Origin: Progne subis subis
Lineage: Eukaryota > Chordata > Aves > Passeriformes > Hirundinidae
DNA: 64,000 nucleotides
Direction of reading: 5' to 3'
Assembly: GCA_022316685.1 (NCBI GenBank)
Contig: JAKJHU010000618.1
Location: forward strand, 62,001-126,000
Below, piece by piece: positions 10,026 through 21,215 of this stretch (the stretch's first letter is position 1; each line of letters begins with the position of its first letter). Made by a program: the position numbers and the translations under genes. The notes beneath the pieces are model-generated. The model saw only the letters and a program-made list of their open reading frames with translations, had not been told where the DNA came from and ran no database searches.

Positions 10026-12720
10026 GCTGGCAGCGGGTCCCCACGCAGCTGGCACAGGTTGTGCAGCAGGACGCGGCTCAGCAGCGGCGTGGGCAGGAAC
10101 CGCAGCTCGGTGTCGTTGCGCTCGCCCAGGCAGCGCCGGTGCCCGCGCAGCCGCCCCAGCGCCGCACACGCCTCCCGTGCAGCCAGCGCTGCGGCGCGGT
10201 TAAACCGCCCCTCCCCCGCCCCAGGCCCCTCCCCGCCCCTCCCCCTCCTGGAAAGGCCGCAGCAGCCAGGGCAGGAGCGGATCCCAGGTGGAGCCCAGGA
10301 ATTAGGGAGCGATTGGCGGGGCGGCAGCGGCGCAGGGGAGGCACCCGCCGGGATTTCTGGTGGAATTCCTGGGGTTTTCAGTGGGATTTCCTGAGTTTTC
10401 AGTGGAATTTCCTAAATTTGCGGCAATACTTCCAAAGTTTCCAGCAGAATTTCCCGAGTTTTCAGCAAAATTTCCCATGTTTCCAGAGGAATTTCCGGAG
10501 TTTTCGGTGGAATTTTGCAAGTTTTTGGCAGAATTTCCTGAATTTCTGGTAAAATTTCCCAAGTTTCCAGTGGAATTCCCTGAATTTCCAGTAAGATTCC
10601 CCAAGTTTCCATTGGAATTTCCCGAGCTTCCGGCAGAATTTCCTGAGTTTCCGGTGGAATTTCCCAAGTTTTGGGTAAAATTCCCCAAGTTTCCAGTGGA
10701 ACTCCCTGAATTTCCACTAAAATTCCCCAAGTTTCCGGCGGAATTTCCTGAGTTTTCGGCAGAATTCCCTGAATTTCCAGTAAGATTTCCCAAGTTTCCA
10801 GTGGAATTCCCCAGGTTTCCGGTGGAATTCCCTGAATTTCCAGTAAAATTCCCCAAGTTTCCAGTGGAATTTCCCAGGTTTCCGGTGGAACTCTCTGAAT
10901 TTCCGGTAAGATTCCCCAAGTTTTTGGTGGAATTTTCTAAATTTTCAGCAAAATTTCCCCAGTTTCCAGCAGAGTTTCCCAAATTTCCAGCTACGTTGCT
11001 GGGATTTCTGGCGGAATTTCCTGGATTCTCAGCGGGTCCCTGGGATTTAGAGAATTTCCTGATTTTTCAGCAAAATTTCCCCAATTTCCAGCAGGATTCC
11101 CCAAATTTCCAGGGGAATTCTCCGAATTTCCAGAATCCCCCAGATTTGCAGTCAAATGTCCTGAATTTCCAACAAGATTCCGCAATTCTCCGGCAAAACT
11201 CCCTGAATTTGCCAATTTTCCACCCGAACTCCCAGAATTTCTGTCAGAATTCCCGGAATTCCCGGCGCGTTCCCGTCCCCGCCGGCACTGGAGGCGTCGG
11301 AAGAGCGCCGAGTGCCTCGGTGCCGTTCCCGGCCGCTGGAATTCCACGTTCCAGAGGCAGCCACGTGTCCGCCGTGGCCTGGAGCATCAGCGCGTGCTGC
11401 TGCGCCCCGATTGTTGCGATCGTCGCGATAGCTGCGCCCGGCAGGGGGCGCCTGGATCGGGATCTGCAGCCGGGCCAGGACCCGGCCAGCTGCAGCAGCG
11501 GGAACGGGGAATCCGGGGAATCGGGCAATCCTGGGGAATCCGGGAATTCCGGGACCGCAGCCGGCTCCGGGGGGATTTCCCCTGGGATTTGGGGGTTTCC
11601 GGAATTTTCCGATGGAATTTGGGGATTTTCCGATGGGATTTGGGGATTTCCCCACGGAATCTGGGGGTTTCCGGAATTTTCCGATGGATTTCCAGAATTT
11701 TCCAGCGCTGCTCGGGACTCCCTGAAGTCTTCCCACGCAATCCCGGCCTCCTGGGACCTCTTGGGCAGAATTCCCGAGTTTTCCTCCTCCTTCCCGGGGG
11801 TCTCCTGGCCGTAATTCCACATTTTTGGGTTTTTCTGTGTGTTTCCCGCCGGGTTTTTCCTCCTCATGCCGCTCCTCCCGGAGCTTCCCGCCGGGATTTG
11901 GGATCCCGGTCCCAAGAGCTGTGAGTTTTGGCCGGAATCCTCCAGGATTTGGGATTTTGTCCCCAAAAGTTGGGATTTCAGGCTCGAGTCCGCCAGAATT
12001 TCAGATCCCGACCCCAAAAGTTGCGAATTTTGCCCAGAATCTGTTGATATTTGGGATTTCTCCCCCAGATTTGGCAAATTTTGCCCGGAATCCTCCAGGA
12101 TTTGGGAATTCTCTCCCCACAGTCCTGATTTCTGCCCAGAATCCGTGGATATTTGGGAATTCTCCCCACAAAGTCCCGATTTTTGCCCGGAATCCGTGGA
12201 TATTCGGGAATTCTCCCCCCAATCCCGCCGTTTCTCCCCGGGAGCCTCCGGGACGCCGCAGCTCCCCGCCAGCATCTGCCTCCAATCCCAGCCCAAGCCG
12301 CGGCTCCGCTCAGGGTCCCTGGGCAGGTGCAGCCTCGGCCCTTCCTCCCCTTCCTCCTCCTGCTCCTCTTCCTCCTGCTTCTCCCCATCCCGGCCCAGGA
12401 TCGCCACCATGGCCCCGCAGACGTCACGCAGGATTTTACACACCGAGCTGCGGGACACTCCGAAGGTGGCTTCCAGCGCCCGGTACTCAGTGACGGCTCC
12501 CAGGCACCACAGGGTGAGCGCCGGGCGCACCTCGGCCGGCACCGCTCTCCTCACGGCCGTGTCGCGCCGCCCGATCGCCGGCCTCAGTCGCGACACCAGC
12601 GCGTCGAAAGCGGCCGGGAGGAGGCGGAAGCGCTCGCTCCCCTTGCGCCGCCCCGCGCTTTCTCCCGCACCGAGGCCCAGAAGGAGGAGCTGTGGGCGCG
12701 GCTCTTCCCGCCCTGCGCTC
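10026..12720 (-). pseudogene. HARBI1-like: HARBI1-like (Harbinger transposase-derived) relic
   Basis: HARBI1-type proteins derive from PIF/Harbinger transposases. Three separated minus-strand pieces fit, in order. At about 12,640-12,396 is the N-terminal helix-turn-helix region (FRLLPAAFDALVSRL, then GVSRSSVCKILRDVCGAMV). At about 11,450-11,250 is the nuclease core (IPIQAPPAGRSY in one frame, HALMLQATADTWL in the next, then a decayed PG-HDAR-like stretch). At about 10,196-10,041 is the C-terminal helix (CLGERNDTELRFLP, then LLHNLCQLRGDP, matching the LHN motif region). The core changes frame at least twice and the first catalytic Asp context is not visible. Between the N-terminal and core pieces are Ser/Gln-rich tandem repeats (NSQISTDSGQKSGL-like) that stay in frame. 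No good start codon exists: the only in-frame ATG (12,818) overlaps a CCAAT box. Confidence 0.7.
10360..11240. repeat. 24-27-bp minisatellite inside the HARBI1-like locus
   Basis: Degenerate units of the type GAATTTCCTGAGTTTCCGGTG recur some 30 times. The plus strand reads EFPEFPVEFPKF-like for hundreds of codons, which is a repeat artefact. It sits between the core and C-terminal pieces of the HARBI1-like relic and was probably intronic. Confidence 0.9.
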
Positions 12721-12739
12721 GCTCCACCCCTCAGCCAAC

Positions 12740-12870
12740 CGCATTTCACCGCTTTAACTGACAGGCGGATGAACCAATCAGATGCTGGCACACGTGATGG
12801 GCAGCCGGGGCAAGCCAATCAGCGAGCATTTATTGATACGCACAGCTACACATTTATATACCGAGCAAAG
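12740..12870 (-). promoter_or_regulatory. CCAAT/E-box promoter-like segment
   Basis: Two AACCAATCA/AGCCAATC boxes (12,772-12,780 and 12,813-12,820) read CTGATTGGTT and CTGATTGGCT on the minus strand, good NF-Y sites about 40 bp apart. A CACGTG E-box lies between them (12,791-12,796) and TTTATATA follows at 12,853-12,860. The position directly upstream of the HARBI1-like N-terminal piece suggests its promoter; a bidirectional role is possible. Known NF-Y biology is used here; activity is inferred. Confidence 0.5.
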
Positions 12871-12899
12871 TGAGGCAAGAATTCCCCGAATTCCCCCAA

Positions 12900-13012
12900 A
12901 ATTCCCGCCAGGATTTAAGGGAAAATGGGAAAGGAGGGATCGTACCTGTCCTGGGGGAGGGGAAAGTGAGGCACGGCGTGGTTCCAGAGGGAGGAAATTC
13001 TCAGAATTCCTG

Positions 13013-13056
<44 letters not shown>

Positions 13057-14033
13057 TACCTTCCAATGGGGAAACTGAGGCACGGAGTGGTTTTTATTAC
13101 AGAATTCCCCAAAATTCCTGGAATTCTGAGGGGGCGAGGGGTCTCTACTGCGATTTTGGAGGGAAACTGAGGCACGGGGAGGATTTCCCACTGAGAAAAT
13201 TCCCAAAATTCCTGGGATTTCCAAGGGAGCCACCCCAATTCCTGGGAGGGAAACTGAGGCACGGCAAGGATTCTCGGTTAGAAAACTCCCCAAATTCTTG
13301 GGATTTCTGAGGGAGCCACCCCAATTCCTGGGAAGGAAACTGAGGCACGGAGAGGATGGCCCCAGACTGAAAAATTCCCCCCAAAATCCCTGAAATATCC
13401 CAAAAAAACTCCCCAAAAAATTCCCAAAAAAATCACTGAAAAATCCCCCCAAAAATCACCAAAAATTGCCCCCCTAAGCCCCACAAAAGTATCTTTAAAA
13501 AAAACCACTAAAAATTTCCCCCCAAAACTCCCAGAAAAATCCTCAAAAATTGCAAAAAAAAAAAAAAAAAAAAAAATCTCCAAAACCCACTAAAAATTTC
13601 CCAATAAAATTCCCAAAAAATCTCCACAAAAAATCCCCCAAAACCACTAAAAATTGCCGAGAAATTCCCAGAAAAGTCCCCCAAAAAATTCCCTAAAAAA
13701 TCACCTAAAAAACCTCCAAAAAAATCCCCCCAAATCCCCAAAACCTCTCCAAAATTCCCCAGAATTCCCCATGGATTTTCCCCACATCCCCCTATGGATT
13801 GCCATGCAGATTTTCCCCACTGCCCCCCAGAATTCCCCATGGATTTTCCCTCACATTCTCCCAGAATTCCCTGTGGATTTTCCTGCTCCCCATGCCCTCA
13901 CTGCAGCGTCCAGTTCCCGTTCCCTTTCCCATCCCCATTATTCCCATTCCCATTATTCCCATTCCCATTAACCCCATTACTCCCATTCTCATTATTCCCA
14001 TTATCCCCATTATTCCCATTATCCCCACCCCCA
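12900..14033. repeat. 70-100-bp repeats, poly-T and C/A-rich tracts
   Basis: A unit carrying GGAAACTGAGGCACGG is repeated about five times (near 12,961, 13,068, 13,163, 13,250 and 13,336). A poly-T run of about 35 bp is at 13,020-13,055 and a poly-A run near 13,553-13,576. From 13,380 CCCCAAAAA-type sequence dominates, ending in ATTCCCATTCCC repeats (13,925-14,030) that abut the provirus. No gene is seen. Confidence 0.75.
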
Positions 14034-14634
14034 TGAGACATGACTTTAAAGAGTTAAGATTTTAGCTAAGGGTTAGAAGCAATTTATATTGATCAAGATG
14101 TAAGTTAGATTAGCAAATGGTAGGTTAATGATTATTAGATGCCCAAGCTAGAGCTAACTGTTATATTATGAGCTTGTTTATAGAAAAAGTGGAGTAAGTG
14201 AAGCGTCATAAGAACAGATTGAAACCAGTAAGAACAATGGCCAGCACCTGGACTTGGTATCCATCAATCACGAAGCAGAGGAACTTGGACAGTGCCAGAG
14301 GGTCACAGAGACCTGATGAAGACTCTCCTGACTTCATCCTTTGAGACCACGGACCCAATTCGAGACCACCGACCCAATTCAAGAGAAGAACTGCGCACGT
14401 GTGAAGGACTGATAGCCTCATTTTAATACAGAGCGGGGATGGGAGCTGGGGTTATGCATATGTATTGTATGTAAGATCTTGGAAAATAAATAGAGAGCAA
14501 AGAGCCTTGTTCGGGGCGGCCACGCCTTTCGGAGATGACTCCCGTGCCGCCCGCCGGTGAATAAACATACCACTGTCTAACTTTAACTAGTTAGAGGGTC
14601 TTTGTCCGTGACTATATGGGTTTTCAATGACTCA
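14034..14634 (+). repeat. 5' LTR of the provirus
   Basis: Starts TGAGACATGAC and ends AATGACTCA. AATAAATAG and GAATAAACATACC near the 3' side are polyadenylation-type signals in the R/U5 part. Roughly 20-22 substitutions and one 3-bp indel separate it from the 3' LTR (counted by eye), about 96% identity. TTGGCGAGCCAGGCAGG directly after it is the likely primer-binding area; I do not assign the tRNA. Confidence 0.93.
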
Positions 14635-17250
14635 ATTTGGCGAGCCAGGCAGGAGAAGGTTCTGCGCAGCTGTGGGACCAGCTCAGGTGGAGGACTCCCT
14701 CAGGGCGCCCCCAGGATATTCCTGGAAGAGTGGGCTCCGCTGCCCGACCTGTTCATCCAGCAGCAGACAAGAACTCCAGACTACTAGAACTCCGGACAAA
14801 AAGGTATGTTTATACTTGAAAAATAGGTACCTTTTTGGTATAGGCGGTTGGTAAGACACTGAGAGACGTCTCATGCACAACGCATGCCTAAGTTGTGACA
14901 GCTCTGCAGAGCCTGGTTTGGCTTGGTTTGGTTTGGTAACCCGTGTCCCGTGGTGGGGAGCGGCAACCGGTTTTTGTTGTGCCTTGATAATCTGTGTCCC
15001 GAGGTGGGGGCAACAGTGGCAGTAGGACAACCGGTGTTGTTGTCAGTTTGTGGTTTAAAGGTACCTTGGCCATCCATAATTAGAGCGGCTAGCCTGAGTT
15101 TTAGGATGCAAAGGGTCCCGTCGTGGGTCGCAGAAAATCCTGATTGCGGCTCCGTGCGCGCCAGGTGTGTGTGTAGTGTTCACAGATTTGTGTTTTGTGG
15201 GTTTTTGTGTCTAGGCTGTGGAAGAATTATTAGTGCACCGTGTGTGTTGTGTTACGTAAGAGTTTGTGTCGTAAGTGATTTGACCTGGAAGGCGTAGGCA
15301 TGGTCAGGAAAGGCTGTTGGTAAGTCGTGGGAGACGTCCCACGCACAACTTGTGCCTCTGTAGTGTGCTTGCAAGCTTAATTGGTACCTGGGCAGTTGTA
15401 CTTGGCTGCCAGCAGAGAAAGCTGTTAAGCTGTTGTACCGGGCCGTGGAGAGCTCGGATTGTTGTTGCTGGCAGAAGGGGATTTTGCCATTTGCTGTGCC
15501 ATAGAGGGCTCAGTTTGCTAGAATCCGGGACTAGCAATTGTAAGGGCAAATCCTGATTTGTGGTTGTTACACTGTGTGAATGCATCCTGACTGTGAGAAA
15601 GATTGTGAGAGAGTTTGTTGAGACGTGCTACCAGCACGAAGCGATTGAGGAGTTTGGACCCACGGTTCCGTTTTCAGGAGACTGAAATGGCCGGGGAAAA
15701 ACGAAGCGAGTGAGGTGTATGAAAACCCTTAAAGCCCCCTCCCTGCTGTGACTGTGATGTGTGTGTTTGGGTTATTCACTGTAACTGTATTTTTCAGGCA
15801 ACATCCATCTTGTGTTAAGAGTTTTAAGTGCAGCACATGCTGAGGTTGAAGAGTTGATTAGCCTCTGAGAGCTGAGGTATGAATGCTTTTGAAATAGACT
15901 GAGGACAGACAAAGGACAAGACCAGTTTGCCACAAAGTAATAGAAACCCTTGACAAGAGCTTAGTTGTGATTTTAGGTATGGAGACTGTGTTTGTAGGTT
16001 GTTGGAATTAAAATAAGGGTAGCTTCGGTGTGAGAACTTGATCTGGCCAGATGAATAAAAGGAATTCCTTTACCTCAGTGGTTTGGGCTTGACTCATAGG
16101 AGTTTGTGAATTCAGCAAGCTGGTGGATAGACAGAGAAAATGAGAGAACGTATTTAGAAGGTTTATATCAGATGTCTGTTGGGAGACTAGTGGCTCTGGA
16201 TTGGGAGCAACGGGCCGTGGAGAATTTAGAAAGTCAAAAAGAAGTGAATGGAATAGCTTGTATTTTTGGGAATTCTCCTGCAGCTTTTGGTGCATCTAGA
16301 GGTTGTCACTGTGCCTTTTACACTTTTGCAGTGTAAAATTTGTGCAGGACATTACTATTGTTCTTCTGCTCACCGGTACAGAGAATGTGCCCAGTGTAAA
16401 CAACAGCTCCTTGATCAAGCTGATTTAGAGCAAAGATTTTAACACATTTAGCAAAACAATTTCTGTTTCAACTCCAGCTCCAGCTTTAACTCCAACTCCA
16501 TCTTTATTTCTATTTCAACTCCACCTTCACCTTCTATTTTATCCCCTACTCCGACTACTCCACTTACTCCTAAATCTCTCCCACTGCCCAGCAGTGACAG
16601 TGAGGAAGAGGAGCCCTCTCCAAAGGTTCCTACAGTATAACTGACTCAGAAACAAACCAAAGAAGAGAAGAACATCACAACGGGGAGGCGGTGGTTGCTC
16701 ATGTTAAGAAAAACTGAGATGGACCGGAGGATCTTACCCTAGGAGACCCTCTAGTTATAATGAAACTAGGGAACAAAAAACAAAAAATAAAAACAAACAA
16801 ACAAACAAACAAACAAACAAAAAAAAAAAAAGAGAGATTACTTTGGAGGTTGAGGACCAACAATATGTGGAATTGTTAAGCTTGATGTAGATAACTAATG
16901 AGGCTAAAGTTAAAAGTGAAGGTGAGATTTACAGGAAAATAATAGATCAGGTATTTTCTGGGGTCTGAGCTTCTAACATACCAGGAGAGCAAAGAATGAA
17001 CCCTCAGAGCAAGTTAAGTTAAAAAAACAACAAACAAACAAAAACAACTAGTTAGAGTTAAGCAATACCCCCTGAAGAACAGTTAAGGGATTAGCCCAGT
17101 GATTGAATTTTTTTTCCTGCTAAAAAGCCTGATGGATCATAGCTGTTTATAGGATAACTGAGGATTTATACCCAGTGCTTCCCAACCCTTACACTTTGTT
17201 ATCTTGTTTAACACCTAAACTAACATGGTTTATTGTTTTAGATTTAAAGG
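14635..17250 (+). other. Proviral leader and decayed gag interval
   Basis: The leader contains repeated GGTGGGGGCAAC/GGTGGGGAGCGGCAAC-like segments (near 14,950 and 15,005). Near 16,330-16,440 is a Cys-rich stretch reading CKICAGHYYC with further CxxC, followed by a Ser/Thr/Pro-rich tract, the sort of composition seen around gag or accessory regions. No standard CCHC nucleocapsid knuckle is visible. A CAAA microsatellite lies at 16,790-16,830. No open reading frame of gag length survives. Confidence 0.55.
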
Positions 17251-17820
17251 ATGCTTTCTTTTGCCTTCCTCTCCATGAAGCCAGCCAGAAAAATTTTGCA
17301 TTTGAATAAAAAAACTCAGCTCACATGGACAGTGCTTCTGCAGGAGTTAAAAAAAAAAAAAAAAAAATTGCCCACCGTGTTTGGAGAACAACTAGCAAAA
17401 GATCTGGAATCCTGGGAAGCTCCATCAGGAAGACAACTGTTACAGTATGTGGATGACCTCCTGACAGCCTCCAAAACTCAAGAGGCATGTCTGGAGTGGA
17501 TGGTAAGCCTCCTAAACTTTTTGGGCCTACAGGAGTATCGCATATGCCAGAAGAAAGCCCAGATGGTGAAGCAGACAGCTATTTACTTGGGCTACGAGGT
17601 TAGTACTGGACCAAGAAACTTAGGACAGGATCACAAGGAAGCAATATGCCAGACCCCAAAACTCCAGGCAGTAAAAGAACTGAGAACTTTTCTAGGCATG
17701 ACAGGGTGGTGCAGATTGTGGATTTCTAACTGTGGGTTGTTTGTTAAACCTCTGTATGCCCTGATCACAGAAGGGAGCAGGGATCTCCAAAAGAAGCAAC
17801 TCGAGCCTTCAACCAGCTAA
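17251..17820 (+). pseudogene. pol: Retroviral reverse transcriptase fragment
   Basis: An open stretch of about 190 codons. It contains the QYVDDLL catalytic box of reverse transcriptase, then the downstream palm/thumb-like sequence including YLGYEV and RTFLGMTGWCR, typical of gammaretroviral pol. The upstream fingers and palm are replaced by a short unrelated sequence with an A-run (17,350-17,367), so most of the N-terminal half is missing. The frame closes before the RNase H part, which lies in another frame. Confidence 0.88.
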
Positions 17821-17889
17821 AGAAGGCCCTCATGTCAGCTCCAGCCCTGGGACTTCCAGATGTGAGTAAACCATTCTTTTTGTTTTCAC

Positions 17890-18912
17890 ATGAGAAGCAG
17901 GGGATTGCCTTGGGAATACCAGCACAAAACCTGGGCCCGTATCGCAGGGCACTCGCCTAAGCAGCTGCATGCAGCAGCTAAGGAACGGCCAGGGTGCCTC
18001 AGAGCCATTGCAGCAGTGGCAGTGAACATCCAAGAGGCACCCAAGTTCACCCTAGGCCAGAAGATGACCGTGCCAGTATCCCACACAGTGCCTGCAGTCC
18101 TGAAAGTGAAAGGGGGACATTGGCTCCCCCCACAAAGATTCCTGAAGTACCAAGCCATAATGGTAGAACAAGATGATGTTGAGATTGTGGTAACTAACAC
18201 TGTGAATCCAGCTTCCTTCCTCAGCGGGAGCATGGGAGAACCAGTGATCCATGAGTGCCTGGAGGCCATCGAAGCCACCTGCTCCAGTTGCCCGGATCTG
18301 AAGGACACCCTGCTAGAGAATACTGAGACCTGGTCCAGCGATGGAAGCAGCTATGTCATCAGTGGAAGGCATGCTGGGTATGTGGTTACCATGAGCAGAG
18401 AGGTCATAGAGTCTGGACCATTACCAACCAACACCTTGGTACAGAAGGCTGAAATAACTGCCTTAACTCGGGCTTTAGAGCTGGCAAAAAGAAAGAAAGT
18501 TAATTTTTACACAGACTCGAGGTATGAATTTAGGGTAGTTCATGCACGTGGAGCCACCTGGGAAAAAAGAAAACTGTTGAATTTACAAGAAAAAAGCATT
18601 AAACATGCACAAGAGATAATAAAACTGTTGGAGGCAGTCCAGCTACCTGAAAATGTAGCCATCCTGCATATCAAAGCACACCAAAAAGTGAGCTCTGAAT
18701 TGGAGGAAGAAGACAAGCTGGCAGGCAGAAAGGCAAAAGAAACCGCTAAAGGTGAGGTAACTGTTGAAACTGTTGAGGCAGCCTTAATTCCAGATGAGCA
18801 GATTTTCATTGAAGGTAAGCCAAAGCACAGTATAAAGGACAAGAGGGGTGGGCTATTACAGATAAAAGGAAAGGAAGACTTATATTCCCCTCTTACATGC
18901 TATAGTCATTAG
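17890..18912 (+). pseudogene. pol: Retroviral connection and RNase H fragment
   Basis: An open frame of about 340 codons. The first third matches the tether between RT and RNase H (RAIAAVAVN, then HTVPAVLKVKGGHWLPP). Later come SSDGSSY (first RNase H acidic residue), KAEITALTRAL (second) and FYTDSRYEF (third). HIKAHQK, where families usually have a conserved His, precedes the final conserved acidic area. It stops before integrase. It is the longest intact piece of the provirus but lacks a viable upstream frame. Confidence 0.88.
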
Positions 18913-19580
18913 TGAAAGAGGAACATGAAAAAACACATTGGGGAATAGATGATTTATATAATTATTTGAAAGATAGAATCATAGCTAGAAATTTGTAAAA
19001 TATAGTAATTTAGGTGACTTGCCAATGTAGCCTTTGCCTCCAAACTAATCCCAAGAATATTTTTAAACCAAGGCTTGGGCAAATTGAGAAAAGATATGTA
19101 CTGGGCAGCAATACCAAATTGATTTTTCAGTACTACCCAGGAAAAGAGGGTACTGATACCTATTGGTATTAACAGATACCTTTTCAGGGTGGCCAGAAGC
19201 TTTCCCTACCAGAACTGCCAAAGTGCAAGAGGTAACCAAAGCAGTCTTATAAGAAATAATACCATGCTTTGGAGTCACAGCCACAATGTTTTTAGATGGG
19301 GGCCATATTTTATTTCAAAATTGTGCAGCAAATTAAGCAGCAAATTATAAAACTGGGGCTCAAACCAGAGAACTAGATGGACCAGTACATGATGTATAGC
19401 CTGGGGATTATGTATTCATTAAGTTTTTTGCAGAAAAAACTTTGGAACCACAGTGGGAGAGACCATTCCAAGTGTTCCTCATCATCTTTAATACAATCAA
19501 GATCAAGGAACAAAGCACCTGGATCCATCACTCACAAGTGAAGAAAGCTCCTGAGAAACTTATATTGGGAAAGTTATATT
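18913..19580 (+). pseudogene. pol: Integrase remnants
   Basis: Short frame-hopping matches: a WPEAFPTRT-like core patch near 19,180-19,215, a GVTATMFLDGG patch near 19,270-19,300 holding one catalytic Asp, and a C-terminal PGDYVFIKFF with WIHHSQVKKAP near 19,405-19,550. The interval is much shorter than a full integrase and has several stops. Confidence 0.75.
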
Positions 19581-20451
19581 GGGTGATGACAATGAACTAA
19601 AATTAAAACTTTCTTGGGAAAATAAATGATAAGTATAATATAACAACTTTTTGAAAAATAGGAAAGCTTGTAATTGTAATGGGTAATCAAATAGGTATAG
19701 CCTGGAGAGTTGTGGCATTTATGACCATCGCCATAGCCACAGCTAATGCAGCACCACTGCATTAGAATGTGACTGGTAAATGTAAGTGCCAAGGGAAAGC
19801 TTATGATTTTATCTCCTGTAAGTCTCTGATTCAGATGCTAAAAATTACAAATGCAACTGTGTAAGAAAACTTCATTTAACTTGTGCATTTGTAACTTTGT
19901 CAAAATGGAAGAATGTGATTTTTCCTGTTAGGCACATATTGTATCCCACCAACATATAAAGGCAAACTTGACTACTGTTCAAGAAATATTGTCTGTGCCT
20001 ATAGAGATGATCTTAACTTTAGTTGCACAATTATTGAAACACCATGGATTAAAGAAAAGAAGAAAAAAATGAGAAAGAAAGAGATCTTTGATTGCAATGC
20101 ATAATGACACAGAGACTATACGGAGAGTACTTAAAAGTTAGTAGAAGGCCCATCCCATCATTGGTGGGATGTGCTTTTGGGGTAGTCACCAGCTGCAACA
20201 GGTTTGGTCAATACCTTGGTTTCTTTGATTATTATTTTGTTTAATTTAGTTGGTCTAAGTTCGATTTTGTTTGTTATAATATTTTTTATTTTTTGGAATT
20301 GGAGAATGCTGAAGCAACTAGCAGATTTAACTTTAATATTAAGAGCATATAGTACAATTTTAAAGGACCCCTACCACACAGTTTTGCTAGATGAAGAAGA
20401 ATTTACATATTAGCAAAAGAATTTACAAACTTTGAAGAAGGAGTGGGGAAA
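19581..20451 (+). pseudogene. env: Env remnant with transmembrane segment
   Basis: Most of the surface unit is absent. A final open stretch (20,204-20,413) encodes a long hydrophobic segment (LVSLIIILFNLVGLSSILF) followed by a short charged tail and a stop just before the 3' LTR, the expected place for the env membrane anchor. The fusion and receptor-binding parts are not recognisable. Confidence 0.6.
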
Positions 20452-21055
20452 CGAGACATAACTTTAAAGAGTTAACGTTTTAGCTAAGGGTTAGAAGCAA
20501 TTTCTATTGATCAAGATGTAAGTTAGATTAGGAAATGGTAGGTTAATGATTATTAGATGCCCAAGCTAGAGCTAACTGTTATATTATGAGCTTGTTTATA
20601 GAAAAAGTGGAGTAAGTGAAGCATCATAGGAACAGACTGAAACCAGTAAGAACAATGGCCAGCACCTGGACTTGGTATCAATCAATCACGAAGCAGAGGA
20701 CCTTGGATCGTGCCAGAGGGTCACAGAGACCTGATGAAGACTCTCCTGACTTCATCCTTTGAGACCACTGACTGAATTCGAGACCACTGACCCAATTCAA
20801 GAGAAGAACTGCGCACGTGTGAAGGACTGATAGCCTCATTTTAATACAGAGCGGGGATGGGAGGTGCTGGGGTTATGCATATGTATTGTATGTAAGATCT
20901 TGGAAAATAAATAGAGAGCAAAGAGCCTTGTTCGGGGCGGCCAAGCCTTTCGGAGATGACTCCCGTGCCGCCCGCCAGTGAATAAACATACCACTTTCTA
21001 ACTTTAACTAGTTAGAGGGTCTTTGTCCGTGACTATATCGGTTTTCAATGACTCA
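20452..21055 (+). repeat. 3' LTR of the provirus
   Basis: Begins CGAGACATAAC (the usual TG start is CG here) and ends AATGACTCA. It carries the same AATAAA signals as the 5' LTR. It ends 161 bp before the ATG of the HSF-like gene, on the same strand, so it could supply promoter or enhancer activity to that gene. Confidence 0.93.
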
Positions 21056-21215
21056 CGCTGGCTCCGAGCGCTCATCCCCGCCGAGCCGGGCGCGCGCGGG
21101 GCCGAGCCGGGCGCGCGCGGGGCCGAGCGCAGCGCTCTCCTCAGGGCCGCGCTGCCGCCGGCGCAGCCGCGGCCGTTACCCTCCGGGCGTTGTCGCCAAA
21201 GCAGCGATCGACGCC

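Larger units (their letters stand above)
14034..21055 (+). mobile_element. Degenerate gammaretrovirus-like endogenous provirus
   Basis: Two direct LTRs (14,034-14,634 and 20,452-21,055) bound about 5.8 kb of internal DNA. Between them, in proviral order, are a long leader with a splice-donor-like AAAAAGGTATGT (near 14,800), a decayed gag interval, reverse transcriptase with a YVDD box, an RNase H block, integrase remnants and a short env transmembrane remnant. Every coding part is broken by stops, deletions or frame changes, so the copy is defective. The class I (gamma-like) assignment rests on the RT-to-integrase arrangement and on the integrase C-terminal PGDYVFIK-like patch. The left boundary lies in a CCCATT repeat and the right one in GC-rich DNA; no target-site duplication is visible. 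Confidence 0.9.

Noticed and set aside
8402..10552. 716-codon open frame with YPVCPSYP repeats, and a 508-codon frame on the other strand
   Set aside because: Both arise from the 9-bp minisatellite, whose unit is a multiple of three; several frames are open at once and there is no splice or family evidence.
10360..11814. 484-codon plus-strand frame of EFPEFPVEFPKF repeats
   Set aside because: Product of the 24-27-bp minisatellite; the real signal in this interval is the HARBI1-like reading on the minus strand.
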